From assembly GCA_001941225.1 (NCBI GenBank), contig MSHM01000032.1, forward strand, positions 1-64,000: 64,000 nucleotides of DNA, read 5' to 3'. Shown here one piece after another: positions 7,843 to 17,667 of the stretch. The translations under genes were made by a program, and so were the position numbers. Each line of letters begins with the position of its first letter. Position 1 is the first letter of the stretch. The notes under the pieces were generated by a model. It worked only from the letters and a program-made list of their open reading frames with translations. It did no database searches and was not told where the DNA came from. This DNA comes from Oscillospiraceae bacterium Zagget12. Lineage in GTDB: Bacteria; Bacillota; Clostridia; UBA1381.

Positions 7843-8988
7843 ATGATGGATAAATTTGAAATTATAATAACAACACTGTTCGGTTTGGAATCCCTGGCGG
7901 CGAGAGAGGTTCGCCGTCTCGGATACGAAACAACCTCCGTGGAGGACGGACGGGTTACGTTTATGGGCGACTGCGAGGCGGTATGCAGAGCTAACCTATG
8001 GATTAGGACAGGGGAAAGAGTGCTTATAAAAATGGCTGAATTTACAGCCGTCACCTTTGACGAGCTGTTTGAGGGCGCAAAGCGGTGCGAATGGAGCAAA
8101 TGGATAGGAAAGAATGATTCGTTCCCGGTAAAGGGATATTCGCTCAAATCCACGCTTGCAAGCGTCAGAGATTGCCAGGCGATTATAAAAAAGGCTGTCG
8201 CGGACAGCCTTTCAACAAAGTACGGAATATCGTGGCTGCCGGAGGACGGCGCGGAATATCGAATACAATTTTCGATATTTAAGGATAAGGTCACTTTGAT
8301 GATAGACACCTCCGGCGAGGGTCTGCATAAAAGAGGGTACAGACAAATATCGAATATTGCGCCTTTAAAGGAAACGCTTGCCGCCGCTATGGCAGAGCTG
8401 AGCCATTGGAAATTCGAGTATCCGCTGTGCGACCCGTTTTGCGGCAGCGGAACCATACCCATAGAGGCGGCTATGATAAAGCGCAATATGGCGCCCGGAT
8501 TGTCGCGTGAGTTTGTTTCCGAGCAATTTAATAATATAGGAAGTGAAATTTGGAATAAAGCGAGGGACGAGGCAAAATCACTTGAAAGAAATGTTCCGCT
8601 TGAGATATACGCCTATGATATTGACGCGGACACCGTGGAAATAGCGCGCAATAACGCGGAAAAGGCGGGCGTGGGCGAATATGTCGTTCCGAGGCTCGGC
8701 GACGCGCGTAAAATTCACCTTGATATGCCTTACGGCACCGTGATATGCAATCCGCCCTACGGCGAGCGAATAGGCGAAATAAAGGAATGTGAACAGCTGT
8801 ATAGGGAAATCGGCGTCAATTTCGCGAAATTTGACAGGTGGTCTTATTACATTATCACATCAAACGAAAACTTTGAAAGACTTTTCGGGAAAAAAGCGAA
8901 TAAAAAACGCAAGCTCTATAACGGAATGATTAAATGTAATTTATATCAATATTTCGGAGAAAAGCCGCCGAGAAAAATTGAGCATTGA
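7843..8988 (+). CDS. THUMP-domain 23S rRNA guanine-N2 methyltransferase (RlmL/YpsC type)
   Basis: A 381-residue SAM-dependent RNA methyltransferase. An N-terminal ferredoxin-like/THUMP RNA-binding region (about 1-155) is followed by a Rossmann methyltransferase domain. SAM site and catalytic motifs are CDPFCGSGTIPIEAAM near 200 and the N6/N2-type NPPYGERIG near 305. By length and layout it matches the short Firmicutes YpsC-like enzymes, not the two-domain RlmKL fusion. ATG 7843 directly abuts the rnr stop; ATG 7846 is an equally possible start. It is cotranscribed with rnr. Confidence 0.9.
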   Translation: MMDKFEIIITTLFGLESLAAREVRRLGYETTSVEDGRVTFMGDCEAVCRANLWIRTGERVLIKMAEFTAVTFDELFEGAKRCEWSKWIGKNDSFPVKGYSLKSTLASVRDCQAIIKKAVADSLSTKYGISWLPEDGAEYRIQFSIFKDKVTLMIDTSGEGLHKRGYRQISNIAPLKETLAAAMAELSHWKFEYPLCDPFCGSGTIPIEAAMIKRNMAPGLSREFVSEQFNNIGSEIWNKARDEAKSLERNVPLEIYAYDIDADTVEIARNNAEKAGVGEYVVPRLGDARKIHLDMPYGTVICNPPYGERIGEIKECEQLYREIGVNFAKFDRWSYYIITSNENFERLFGKKANKKRKLYNGMIKCNLYQYFGEKPPRKIEH

Positions 8989-9074
8989 CTTTTGTTCTGT
9001 AAATGCCATATATAAATAGGAAATAATTTTTTGCCTTATCGCAAATGCTTACGCTAATTTATGCAAATTTAATA

Positions 9075-9103
9075 TTTACAATATTGAAAAACTGGTGTAT
9101 AAT
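9075..9103 (+). promoter_or_regulatory. Sigma-A promoter of leuCDB
   Basis: TTTACA, 17 bases, TATAAT. Only about 27 bases of leader remain before leuC, so a T-box or leucine leader peptide is not present. Confidence 0.65.
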
Positions 9104-9136
9104 AGGAACATTAAGAAAATATATGAGGTGATTTTT

Positions 9137-10399
9137 ATGGGAATGACCATGACGCAGAAAATTCTTGCAAATGCCGCAGGAAAGGACAGTGTAAAAGCCG
9201 GAGAGCTGATAATGGCAGATTTGAATCTTGTTCTCGGCAACGACATCACAACGCCCGTTGCGATAGGAGAATTTGACAAAATCGGAAAGGAAAGCGTGTT
9301 TAACAAAGCAAAAATCGCGCTTGTTCCCGACCATTTTACTCCGAATAAGGACATCAAGTCCGCGCAGCAGGCAATGAAGGTCAGAACCTTCGCAAAGGAA
9401 CAGGATATTATAAATTATTTTGAGGTCGGCGAGGTCGGCATAGAGCACGCTCTTCTTCCGGAAAAAGGACTTGTGGTTGCCGGCGACGTGGTAATCGGCG
9501 CCGATTCGCATACCTGTACATACGGCGCTTTGGGCGCGTTTTCAACGGGCGTAGGCTCAACGGATATGGCAGCCGGTATGGCGACGGGCAAGGCTTGGTT
9601 TAAGGTGCCGGAGGCGATTAAGTTTAATCTTACCGGCAAGCTGAACAAGTATACAAGCGGCAAAGACCTTATTCTGCATATAATCGGAATGATAGGCGTT
9701 GACGGCGCTTTGTATAAGTCAATGGAATTTACCGGCGAGGGTATGCACACTCTTACTATGGACGACCGTTTCACAATCGCGAATATGGCGATTGAGGCGG
9801 GCGCGAAAAACGGCATATTCGAGGTTGACGATTTGACGGTTCAATATATGAAGGACCATTCGAACAGAGAATACGCGGTGTTCACGGCGGACGCCGACGC
9901 TCAATACGCTCAGGTTATAGATATTGACCTTTCTAAGGTGCCGCATACGGTTGCGTTCCCGCATTTGCCGGAAAACGCGAGAACTCCGGAAAACTGGGGA
10001 GAGGTAGAAATCGACCAAGTGGTTATCGGCTCGTGCACAAACGGACGAATTTCGGATTTACGCGCCGCGGCTGAAATTCTAAAGGGCAAGCGTGTTAAAA
10101 AGGGAATAAGAGTAATAGTGTTCCCGGCGACGCAGGCTGTTTATTTGGATGCTTTAAAGGACGGAACATTGTCAACACTTGTTGAATCCAGCTGCGTAAT
10201 TTCGGCGCCGACCTGCGGTCCGTGCCTGGGAGGACATATGGGAGTGCTTGCCGAGGGCGAAAGATGCGTTTCCACAACCAACAGAAACTTTATCGGACGT
10301 ATGGGACACGTTGAAAGCGAGGTTTATCTTGCAAGTCCGGAGGTTGCGGCTGCAAGCGCGATTACAGGTAAAATAACAGCGCCTGAGGAGGTTATGTAA
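9137..10399 (+). CDS. leuC: 3-isopropylmalate dehydratase large subunit
   Basis: A 420-residue aconitase-family subunit that, with LeuD, isomerises 2- to 3-isopropylmalate in leucine synthesis. The [4Fe-4S] cluster cysteines are visible in [13 protein letters not shown] and in [32 protein letters not shown] is the substrate-site region. Start: ATG 9137 ([15 protein letters not shown]) has GAGGTGA upstream; the track's 9095 start overlaps the promoter -10 region and is rejected. Length and motifs match the bacterial/archaeal homoaconitase-like LeuC group of about 420 residues, shorter than the roughly 470-residue enterobacterial form. Confidence 0.95.
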   Translation: MGMTMTQKILANAAGKDSVKAGELIMADLNLVLGNDITTPVAIGEFDKIGKESVFNKAKIALVPDHFTPNKDIKSAQQAMKVRTFAKEQDIINYFEVGEVGIEHALLPEKGLVVAGDVVIGADSHTCTYGALGAFSTGVGSTDMAAGMATGKAWFKVPEAIKFNLTGKLNKYTSGKDLILHIIGMIGVDGALYKSMEFTGEGMHTLTMDDRFTIANMAIEAGAKNGIFEVDDLTVQYMKDHSNREYAVFTADADAQYAQVIDIDLSKVPHTVAFPHLPENARTPENWGEVEIDQVVIGSCTNGRISDLRAAAEILKGKRVKKGIRVIVFPATQAVYLDALKDGTLSTLVESSCVISAPTCGPCLGGHMGVLAEGERCVSTTNRNFIGRMGHVESEVYLASPEVAAASAITGKITAPEEVM

Positions 10400-10401
10400 T
10401 T

Positions 10402-10890
10402 ATGAAAGCAAACGGAAAAGTTATAAAATACGGCGACAATATAGATACTGACGTAATAATTCCCGCGAGATATTTGAACACAAGCGACCCTAAGGAGCTT
10501 GCTTTGCACTGTATGGAGGACATAGATAAGGATTTCGCGAGTAGGGTACAAAAGGGCGACATTATGGTAGGCGGCGCGAATTTCGGCTGCGGCTCGTCAA
10601 GAGAGCACGCGCCGATAGCTATTAAAGCAAGCGGTATATCCTGCGTAATAGCTAAGGATTTTGCGAGAATTTTCTACAGAAATTCAATCAATATAGGTCT
10701 GCCGATTCTTGAATGTGAGGAGGCATCCGAGGATATTTCCGCGGGTGACGAGGTAGAGGTTGATTTTGATACCGGTGTTATAACTAACAAGACAAAGGAT
10801 AAAACCTATCAAGCGGTTGCGTTTCCCGAATTTATGCAGGGTATTATAAACGCGGGCGGTCTTGTGGAATACATAAAGAAAGGAAACTAA
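10402..10890 (+). CDS. leuD: 3-isopropylmalate dehydratase small subunit
   Basis: A 162-residue partner of LeuC, supplying the swivelling domain of the split aconitase. Family signatures are [16 protein letters not shown] near the start and [18 protein letters not shown] near residue 53. It starts two bases after the leuC stop, with its ribosome-binding site (GAGGAGG) inside the end of leuC, and leuB follows after three bases, so the three genes form one tight operon. leuA is not in the window. Confidence 0.96.
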   Translation: MKANGKVIKYGDNIDTDVIIPARYLNTSDPKELALHCMEDIDKDFASRVQKGDIMVGGANFGCGSSREHAPIAIKASGISCVIAKDFARIFYRNSINIGLPILECEEASEDISAGDEVEVDFDTGVITNKTKDKTYQAVAFPEFMQGIINAGGLVEYIKKGN

Positions 10891-10893
10891 ATA

Positions 10894-11955
10894 ATGGCTG
10901 AATTTAATATAGCGCTTATTCCGGGCGACGGAATAGGTCCCGAGATAGTCGGCGGAGCGGTAACGGTGCTTGATGCAGTGAGCAAAAAGTACGGACACAA
11001 GTTTAATTATACAGAGGTTTATATGGGCGGCTGCGCGATAGATAAATACGGCGAACCGCTGCCACAGGAAACCGTGGATATTTGTAAGAAGTCGGACAGC
11101 GTGCTTTTGGGCGCGGTGGGCGGTCCAAAATGGGATAACGCTCCCGTAAGACCCGAAAAGGGACTTTTGGGAATAAGAAAGGCTCTTGAATTGTATTCAA
11201 ACCTGCGTCCGTCTATTTTAAAGCCGCAGCTGAAGGACGCGTCGCCGTTAAAGGACGAAAAGCTTAAAAACGGACTTAATGTAATGGTAGTGCGCGAGCT
11301 TACCGGCGGTATATACTTCGGTGAAAGAAAAACCGCCTCTGACGGCTCTTGGGCGTCGGACGAGGAAAAATATTCGGTTGAAGAGGTTAAGAGAATAGGC
11401 AAAATCGCGTTTGAAACGGCGATGCTCAGAGATAAGAGAGTTGTTTCCGTTGACAAGGCAAATGTGCTTGATTCCTCAAAGCTTTGGAGAAAGACAATGA
11501 TTGAGCTTTCAAAGGATTATCCCGAGGTCGAGCTTACTCATATGTATGTTGACAATGCGGCAATGCAGCTTGCGATAAATCCGGCTCAGTTTGACGTTAT
11601 TGTAACATCAAATATATTCGGAGATATACTTTCCGATCTTTCGAGCGCTATTGCCGGCTCAATCGGTATGCTGCCGTCAGCGTCGCTGGGCGCTACAAAG
11701 TGCGGAATGTACGAGCCTATTCACGGCAGCGCGCCGGATATTGCCGGTATGGATATTGCAAATCCGATTGCCACAATAGTTTCCGCAGCAATGATGCTTG
11801 AGATGTCTTTCGGTCTTGTTGAAGAGGCAAAAGCGATTAACAGCGCGGTGGACAAGGTTCTCGATATGAATTACAGAACGACTGATATTATGTCGGACGG
11901 TATGACAAAGGTAGGCTGCGCCGAAATGGCAAGGCTTATTGCCGAAAATATATAG
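10894..11955 (+). CDS. leuB: 3-isopropylmalate dehydrogenase
   Basis: A 353-residue NAD-dependent beta-decarboxylating dehydrogenase that makes 2-oxoisocaproate precursor in the leucine pathway. It begins with [22 protein letters not shown] gives the family phosphorylation-loop-like motif, and [20 protein letters not shown] and [20 protein letters not shown] give the metal and NAD sites; GSAPDIAG lies near the end. It is the last gene of leuCDB and is followed by a clear terminator. Confidence 0.97.
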   Translation: MAEFNIALIPGDGIGPEIVGGAVTVLDAVSKKYGHKFNYTEVYMGGCAIDKYGEPLPQETVDICKKSDSVLLGAVGGPKWDNAPVRPEKGLLGIRKALELYSNLRPSILKPQLKDASPLKDEKLKNGLNVMVVRELTGGIYFGERKTASDGSWASDEEKYSVEEVKRIGKIAFETAMLRDKRVVSVDKANVLDSSKLWRKTMIELSKDYPEVELTHMYVDNAAMQLAINPAQFDVIVTSNIFGDILSDLSSAIAGSIGMLPSASLGATKCGMYEPIHGSAPDIAGMDIANPIATIVSAAMMLEMSFGLVEEAKAINSAVDKVLDMNYRTTDIMSDGMTKVGCAEMARLIAENI

Positions 11956-11963
11956 TTCTTTAG

Positions 11964-11986
11964 GGCGGCTTTTGAGCCGCCTTTTT
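11964..11986 (+). terminator. Terminator of leuCDB
   Basis: GGCGGCT TTTG AGCCGCC followed by TTTTT, nine bases after the leuB stop. Confidence 0.9.
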
Positions 11987-12044
11987 GTTGCATTGCAAGT
12001 GTGATAAATTTTCTGTATTATTATGGTAAAATTTCGCGTTACAG

Positions 12045-12073
12045 TTGACTTAAAATAAAGTTTGTGTTAGAAT
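12045..12073 (+). promoter_or_regulatory. Sigma-A promoter of the MazG-gdpP-rplI-dnaB operon
   Basis: TTGACT, 17 bases, TAGAAT, upstream of the MazG-like gene. Confidence 0.6.
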
Positions 12074-12126
12074 ATAATATCAGATAGGCTTGCATAAAAT
12101 TATTTAACATCATAGGAGGCATCATA

Positions 12127-12429
12127 ATGAACATATCAACAAATCTGAAAGCTATTGAAATGATAAAAGGAGAAATCATTTCGGAAATAGCGAATCTTTA
12201 CAAAACACTTGCCGATTACGACGAAATAGGCGAGTATGAAAATGTAACCAACGAAATAGCAACCGTTATAGCAATGGATTACATATTGGCAAGGCGGCTT
12301 GGCGTAAGCTTTGCGGGCATTGACAATAAAATATCCGAGCTGCTTACAATCGGAGAGGAAAACGGGCACGAATTGGAAATTGAATTTTCCGATATGTCCG
12401 AACTCAGAAAATACTTAAAAAGCCGTTAG
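12127..12429 (+). CDS. MazG-like family protein
   Basis: A 100-residue, all-helical protein starting MNISTNLKAIEMIKGEIISE. It resembles the small MazG-like proteins (helical NTP-pyrophosphohydrolase relatives) that precede gdpP-rplI-dnaB in many Clostridia; the segment LARRLGVSFAGIDNKISELL fits that group. A complete set of metal-binding Glu/Asp residues is not obvious, so enzymatic activity is uncertain. AGGAGG lies six bases upstream. gdpP follows after 33 bases. Confidence 0.6.
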   Translation: MNISTNLKAIEMIKGEIISEIANLYKTLADYDEIGEYENVTNEIATVIAMDYILARRLGVSFAGIDNKISELLTIGEENGHELEIEFSDMSELRKYLKSR

Positions 12430-12462
12430 ACTTGAACGCATACGCTGCGTTTGGAGGGACAG

Positions 12463-14478
12463 ATGAAGAAATATTACGGGCAGATAACAAAGACCTATTT
12501 GAAAATCACGTTTTTTTCGGCGCTGATTTTAATTTGCAGCGGAATAATTGTCTATTTGACAGATATTCCAATCTTTGGTCTTATTGAAATCATCATCGGC
12601 GCGGTTATACTTATAACCGTCGCGGTATTGGCAAATAAACGTAAAGAATATACCAATAACTATTTGAATATTTTAGCCAAAAGTTCAAATTCCATTTCGG
12701 CAAATCTAATGGGTTCTTTTCCCATACCTGTTATTGTGGCGCATATTGACGGCTCTATATATTGGTACAATGAAAAGTTTTCGGAGCTTTTTTTTAACAA
12801 GGATTTATTCGGCGCAAAAACAGACAGCGTTATACCGGATATAAAATGGGGAGAGGTTTTGAAATCCGCCTCGTATTATGAAAAGAATATAAAAATAGGC
12901 GATAACAGATATTGCTTAATAGCGAACACGATAAGAAACAGAAACGTATCCTCGGCTGAGGACGAGGACAAGGTAACCGTATATATTTATCTTATTGACA
13001 AAACAGCGGAAACAAATCTCCGCAAGATGTACAATAACGATAAAACCGATATTGCGATAATAAATATCGATAATTACGATGATGTTCTTCAGCGCGTAAA
13101 CGACAGTGAGCAGCAGCATATCCTGATACAGATAAGACGATGCGTAAACGAATGGGCGGCGGAAAGCAATTCCCTTGTTAAAAGCACCGACCGCGACAGA
13201 TATTATGTGTTTTTCGAGCATCGCTATCTTGCGGAGTATGTGAGTAAAAAATTCGATATTCTCTATAAAGTGAGAAAAGTCGGCGAGGATATAAAGCTGC
13301 CGGTGAGCATCAGTATAGGCATTGGCACCGGCGGAAATCTTACCGAAAACGACGCTTACGCGCGCAGCGCTCTTGATATGGCGCTCGGACGCGGAGGCGA
13401 CCAGGTAAGCATTAAGGACGATACTCAGTACAAATTTTACGGCAGCAAGGCGAGAGATTACGAAAAGAGTACAAGAGTTAAGACGAGAGCATTTGCGGTA
13501 GCGTTAAAGGACTTTATAAAAAACTCGGACAAGGTTATTTTTATGGGACATTCCGGCGCGGATTATGACAGTTTCGGCGCGGCAATGGGTTTGCAGCGCG
13601 CTGTACGCGCTCTTAATAAAAAGCCGTATGTTATTTATGATAACAATTCTCCGGCAATAAAAACTCTGTATGATGATTTAAAAGGAATCCCCGAATATAA
13701 GGGTATGTTTATAAGCGGAGATGACGCGCTTGAGATACTTACGCCTGATTCGCTTGTTGTCATTCTCGATACGCATCGGCCGTCTATGCTGCCGTGTCCG
13801 GCATTGGCGGAAAGAGCGGCAAAGGTCGTGCTTATTGACCATCACAGGCGTTCGACTGATTTTATAAGCCCGTGTTCTCTTATTTATCACGAGCCTTATG
13901 CGTCGTCCACCTGCGAAATGGCTACGGAGCTGCTTGAATATATGAATTTGGGCAGCGCGCTTACCTCCGAGGAGGCTGAATCGCTGTATACCGGTATTCT
14001 TATGGATACGAAGAATTTCATAGTCAAAACAGGTGTAAGAACCTTTGAGGCGGCGTCGTACTTAAGAAAGCTCGGACTTAATACGGTCGATATAAAAAAG
14101 CTGTTTAACGTAAGCAAAGAGGATTACGACCACAGAGCCGATATTGTGAAAACCGCGCGGGTTGTCGCTCCGCATATTGCCGTTGCTATGACCTATACCA
14201 AATTCCCGAATATAAAGGTAATAGCGTCGCAGGCGGCTGACGAAATGCTGAACATAGCCGATATATACGCATCCATAGTTGTATATCCGCTTGATAATTG
14301 CGTCAGCTTAAGCGCGAGGTCGCTCGGCGATATTAATGTTCAGCTTATAATGGAATATTTGGGCGGCGGCGGTCACAGTACCGTTGCGGGCGCACAAATC
14401 AAGGATAAAAGTGTGGATATGGTTATTGAGGACGTAATAAATGCGGTAAACGAATATTTAAAAACAAACGATAACTAA
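12463..14478 (+). CDS. gdpP: Cyclic-di-AMP phosphodiesterase GdpP
   Basis: A 672-residue membrane protein that hydrolyses c-di-AMP. Order: two N-terminal TM helices (about 10-60), a degenerate PAS domain (about 75-150), a degenerate GGDEF domain (about 175-300), then DHH (GHSGADYDSFGAAMG, LDTHRPS, VVLIDHHRRSTDF) and DHHA1 (YLGGGGHSTVAGAQI). Metal ligands of DHH appear intact. ATG 12463 follows GGAGGG; the track's TTG at 12451 includes that ribosome-binding site and is rejected. The gdpP-rplI-dnaB order is the classic Firmicutes arrangement. Confidence 0.95.
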   Translation: MKKYYGQITKTYLKITFFSALILICSGIIVYLTDIPIFGLIEIIIGAVILITVAVLANKRKEYTNNYLNILAKSSNSISANLMGSFPIPVIVAHIDGSIYWYNEKFSELFFNKDLFGAKTDSVIPDIKWGEVLKSASYYEKNIKIGDNRYCLIANTIRNRNVSSAEDEDKVTVYIYLIDKTAETNLRKMYNNDKTDIAIINIDNYDDVLQRVNDSEQQHILIQIRRCVNEWAAESNSLVKSTDRDRYYVFFEHRYLAEYVSKKFDILYKVRKVGEDIKLPVSISIGIGTGGNLTENDAYARSALDMALGRGGDQVSIKDDTQYKFYGSKARDYEKSTRVKTRAFAVALKDFIKNSDKVIFMGHSGADYDSFGAAMGLQRAVRALNKKPYVIYDNNSPAIKTLYDDLKGIPEYKGMFISGDDALEILTPDSLVVILDTHRPSMLPCPALAERAAKVVLIDHHRRSTDFISPCSLIYHEPYASSTCEMATELLEYMNLGSALTSEEAESLYTGILMDTKNFIVKTGVRTFEAASYLRKLGLNTVDIKKLFNVSKEDYDHRADIVKTARVVAPHIAVAMTYTKFPNIKVIASQAADEMLNIADIYASIVVYPLDNCVSLSARSLGDINVQLIMEYLGGGGHSTVAGAQIKDKSVDMVIEDVINAVNEYLKTNDN

Positions 14479-14497
14479 AGAAACGGAGGAGAATATA

Positions 14498-14944
14498 ATG
14501 CAGGTTATATTAACAAAAGACGTTAAAGGACAGGGCAAAAAGGGACAAATGGTAAATGTTTCCGACGGCTACGCGAGAAATTACCTTTTGCCGAGAGGTC
14601 TTGCCGAGGTGGCAAGCAAAGCCAATATAAATGTTATGAAGGGCAAACAGGAATCGCTTGAATATAAGAAAAAGAAAGAGCTTGAAGAGGCAAACGCCAT
14701 AGCGGACAAAATGAAAGAAATTAAGGTTGTATTAAAGGCTAAGGCGGGAGATAACGGAAAGCTGTTCGGCTCCGTAACCTCAAAGGACGTTGCCGAGGCG
14801 CTTACGATGCAGCATCATATAAAGCTTGACAAAAAGAAATTTGTAATGCCGGACGGAATTAAAGCGTTGGGAACAACGGTTGTTGATGTAAAGATATACA
14901 CCGGTGTTACGGGCAAGCTTAGCGTTGTTGTAGAACAAATGTAA
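14498..14944 (+). CDS. rplI: 50S ribosomal protein L9
   Basis: A 148-residue ribosomal protein. The N-terminal signature VKGQGKKGQMVNVSDGYARN and YLLPRGLAEVA is diagnostic, followed by the long connecting helix (EYKKKKELEEANAIADKMKE) and the C-terminal RNA-binding domain. GGAGGAG precedes the ATG. It sits between gdpP and dnaB as in many Firmicutes, in one operon. Confidence 0.98.
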   Translation: MQVILTKDVKGQGKKGQMVNVSDGYARNYLLPRGLAEVASKANINVMKGKQESLEYKKKKELEEANAIADKMKEIKVVLKAKAGDNGKLFGSVTSKDVAEALTMQHHIKLDKKKFVMPDGIKALGTTVVDVKIYTGVTGKLSVVVEQM

Positions 14945-14960
14945 TTTTGGAGGTAGACTA

Positions 14961-16319
14961 ATGGCGGATACACCGGCGCCGATTGATGTAATCGGCAGAG
15001 AATTGCCGTACAGTCAAGATGCGGAACTTGCGGTTATAGGCAGCGCGCTTACAAATCCTCACAGCGTGGCGGAGTCGGCTGAAATTGTTAAACCGTCCGA
15101 TTTTTACTTTCCGCAAAACAGAGAAATATACTCGGCGATAATTGAACTGTTTAATGAAAACCTCGCTATAGATTTCATTACCGTGTCGAACAGGCTCAGT
15201 CAAAATGACAAGCTTGAGGCTGTCGGCGGTATAACATATCTCAGAAATGCCGCCACAAATGTGCCGACTACACGTCACGTCACGTATTATTCTTCTATTA
15301 TAAAGGATAAGGCGACGCTAAGGGCGCTTATTCAAAGAGCAAACGCGATTTCGGATATGGCGTACAGCGAGTCCGATAAGGTTGAAAGAGTTGTGGCTCA
15401 GGCGGAACAGCTGATTTTTGATGTTTCATCTTCGCGCGAGCGAGGCGATATACTGCCCGTGAGCGAGATTTTTCTCGGCAGTTACAGGGAGCTTGTCGAA
15501 AACTCGGTAAATCAAGGCGGCATCACAGGATTGTCCACCGGCTTTGACGAGCTTAACAGGCGCACCGGCGGTTTCCACAACGGAGAGCTTATTCTTATAG
15601 CCGGACGACCGGGTATGGGTAAGTCAAGCTTTGCGGTTAATATTGCGGAGTATGTAAGCATCACCGAAAAGAAAACGGTGGCTATTTTTAACCTTGAAAT
15701 GCCCAGAGAGCAGATTGTCAACCGTATAATTTGCTCACAGGCGCTTGTTGACTCCAACAAGATACGCACGGGCGACATAACGGGCGAGGATTGGGAAAAA
15801 ATAGGCTCTATAGTTGATAAGGTTTCAGCGGCGCCGCTTTATATTGATGATACCGCGTCCATAACGGTATCCGAAATACGCGCAAAGTGCCGAAGATTAA
15901 AACAGACAAAAAATCTTTCGATGATAGTTATCGACTATCTTCAGCTTATGCAGTCGAGCGGCCGCTCGGAGAACAGACAGCAGGAAATTTCCGAAATATC
16001 GCGCTCGCTGAAGATTCTCGCAAAGGAGCTTGAAGTCCCCGTTGTCGCGCTGTCACAGCTTTCGAGAGCCAGCGAGTCAAGGAGCGATAAGCGTCCGGTG
16101 CTTTCGGATTTAAGAGAATCGGGAGCCATTGAGCAGGACGCGGATATAGTAATGTTTCTTTACAGAGATGACTACTACAAAGAGGATACAGATGAAAAAA
16201 ATATCGCCGAATGTAGGATAGCGAAAAACAGAAGTGGAGAAACAGGCACATTTAAGCTTGGTTGGAACGGCAAATACACAAAGTTCTCGAATTTAGAGTT
16301 TGTCGTTAAGGAAGAGTAA
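14961..16319 (+). CDS. dnaB: Replicative DNA helicase DnaB/DnaC
   Basis: A 452-residue hexameric 5'-3' replicative helicase. The N-terminal helical collar domain (about 10-115, beginning LPYSQDAELAVIGSALTN) is followed by a RecA-like ATPase with Walker A AGRPGMGKSS near 215, Walker B MIVIDYLQLMQS near 320, and the R-finger region LSDLRESGAIEQDADIV. No intein is present. It overlaps tilS by one base (TAATG). Confidence 0.97.
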   Translation: MADTPAPIDVIGRELPYSQDAELAVIGSALTNPHSVAESAEIVKPSDFYFPQNREIYSAIIELFNENLAIDFITVSNRLSQNDKLEAVGGITYLRNAATNVPTTRHVTYYSSIIKDKATLRALIQRANAISDMAYSESDKVERVVAQAEQLIFDVSSSRERGDILPVSEIFLGSYRELVENSVNQGGITGLSTGFDELNRRTGGFHNGELILIAGRPGMGKSSFAVNIAEYVSITEKKTVAIFNLEMPREQIVNRIICSQALVDSNKIRTGDITGEDWEKIGSIVDKVSAAPLYIDDTASITVSEIRAKCRRLKQTKNLSMIVIDYLQLMQSSGRSENRQQEISEISRSLKILAKELEVPVVALSQLSRASESRSDKRPVLSDLRESGAIEQDADIVMFLYRDDYYKEDTDEKNIAECRIAKNRSGETGTFKLGWNGKYTKFSNLEFVVKEE

Positions 16320-17656
16320 TGATTTTAAATATAATCAGACAAACAATAATCGAATATAGTTTATTGAAAAAAGGCGATAAGGTTCTTGTCGCGCTGTCGG
16401 GCGGCGCGGACAGCGTGTGCCTTACTCACGCTTTGCGGAATATGAGCGAGGAATTGGGCATAGAATTGTATACCGCGCATTTAAATCACGGAATACGAGG
16501 CGAAGAGGCGTCGCGCGATGAAAAATTCGCTAAGGAATTTTCCGAGTCGCTCGGACTTCGCTGCTTTTTGAAAAGGGTTGATATTCCGAGGGCGGCAAAG
16601 CGCCTCGGCGTTTCGGAGGAAACAGCCGGCAGAAGAGTGCGTTATGAATTTTTCGCGGATTTATGCGAAGAATATAAGATTAATAAAATCGCTACCGCGC
16701 ACAATAAAAACGACAACGCCGAAACGCTTGTTATGAATTTTATGCGCGGCAGCTCTTTAAAAGGTCTTTGCGGCATACCGTATAAGCGCGGAAATATTAT
16801 ACGTCCGCTGCTTGGCGTATGCAGAGAGGATATTGAAAAATATTGCGCCGATAACGACCTTGTATATATGACCGACAGCACAAATCTCACGGACGATTAT
16901 ACGCGCAATAAAATACGGCACATACTGCTGCCGCTTATACAAAAGGAATTTAACTCAAATTTTATAAGCACCGTTACAGATAATTCCTCTATTATAAAGG
17001 AGGACAGCGCTTATCTTGAATCAAAAGCGGCGGAAATATATTTGAAGATTGTAAAGAACGGAACGGTGCAAATATCGGAGCTGCTGTCGCAGGATATTTC
17101 GATAGAGCGCCGCGTTGTAAGATATATGCTTGCGGAGATGTATAACGGGCTTGGCGATATATCCTCGGGATACGTAAACGATATTTTGGAGCTTGCGAAA
17201 GGGCGCAGCGGAGCAAAAATAGACCTTTCGGATAACGTGACGGTCAGAAACGAATACGGCAAGCTGATTATGGAACGAGGCTTTGCGGAAAGCACGCCTG
17301 ATTTTGAATACCGCTTTTCCTGCGGCAGCGGAGACATAATTAAAGAAATAGGAAAGAAAGTCGTCATATCGCGGGCAAACAGCAGGAGAGCCGACGGAGG
17401 AATATATCTCGGAATTGACTCGGACAAGGATATAATTATCAGAAACCGGCGCAAAGGCGATAAATTTTATCCGTCGGGAATGACGGGAAGTAAAAAGGTA
17501 AAGGAATATTTTATAGACAATAAAATTCCGCGTGAAAAGCGCGGTTCGGTGCCGATTGTTGAGATTGACAAAAATATAGCCGCCGTCGGAAACAGAGTTG
17601 ACAGAAGATTTCTGTTCAAGGACGGCGGAATAAAAATAGAATTTAAGGATTTTTAG
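16319..17656 (+). CDS. tilS: tRNA(Ile)-lysidine synthase
   Basis: A 445-residue enzyme that converts C34 of tRNA-Ile(CAU) to lysidine, so the tRNA reads AUA. The N-type ATP-pyrophosphatase P-loop LVALSGGADSVCLTHAL is at about 24-40, and TAHNKNDNAETLVMNFMRG follows near 125. Substrate-binding and C-terminal domains include RNRRKGDKFYPSGM near 380. The organism uses many ATA codons, consistent with need for this enzyme. The tilS-ftsH pairing is common; hpt, often between them, is absent. Confidence 0.96.
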   Translation: MILNIIRQTIIEYSLLKKGDKVLVALSGGADSVCLTHALRNMSEELGIELYTAHLNHGIRGEEASRDEKFAKEFSESLGLRCFLKRVDIPRAAKRLGVSEETAGRRVRYEFFADLCEEYKINKIATAHNKNDNAETLVMNFMRGSSLKGLCGIPYKRGNIIRPLLGVCREDIEKYCADNDLVYMTDSTNLTDDYTRNKIRHILLPLIQKEFNSNFISTVTDNSSIIKEDSAYLESKAAEIYLKIVKNGTVQISELLSQDISIERRVVRYMLAEMYNGLGDISSGYVNDILELAKGRSGAKIDLSDNVTVRNEYGKLIMERGFAESTPDFEYRFSCGSGDIIKEIGKKVVISRANSRRADGGIYLGIDSDKDIIIRNRRKGDKFYPSGMTGSKKVKEYFIDNKIPREKRGSVPIVEIDKNIAAVGNRVDRRFLFKDGGIKIEFKDF

Positions 17657-17667
17657 GAGGTAGTGAC

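Noticed and set aside
8989-9136. Possible T-box or leucine attenuator before leuC
   Set aside because: A good promoter leaves only about 30 bases of leader; no leucine-codon peptide or T-box sequence is present.
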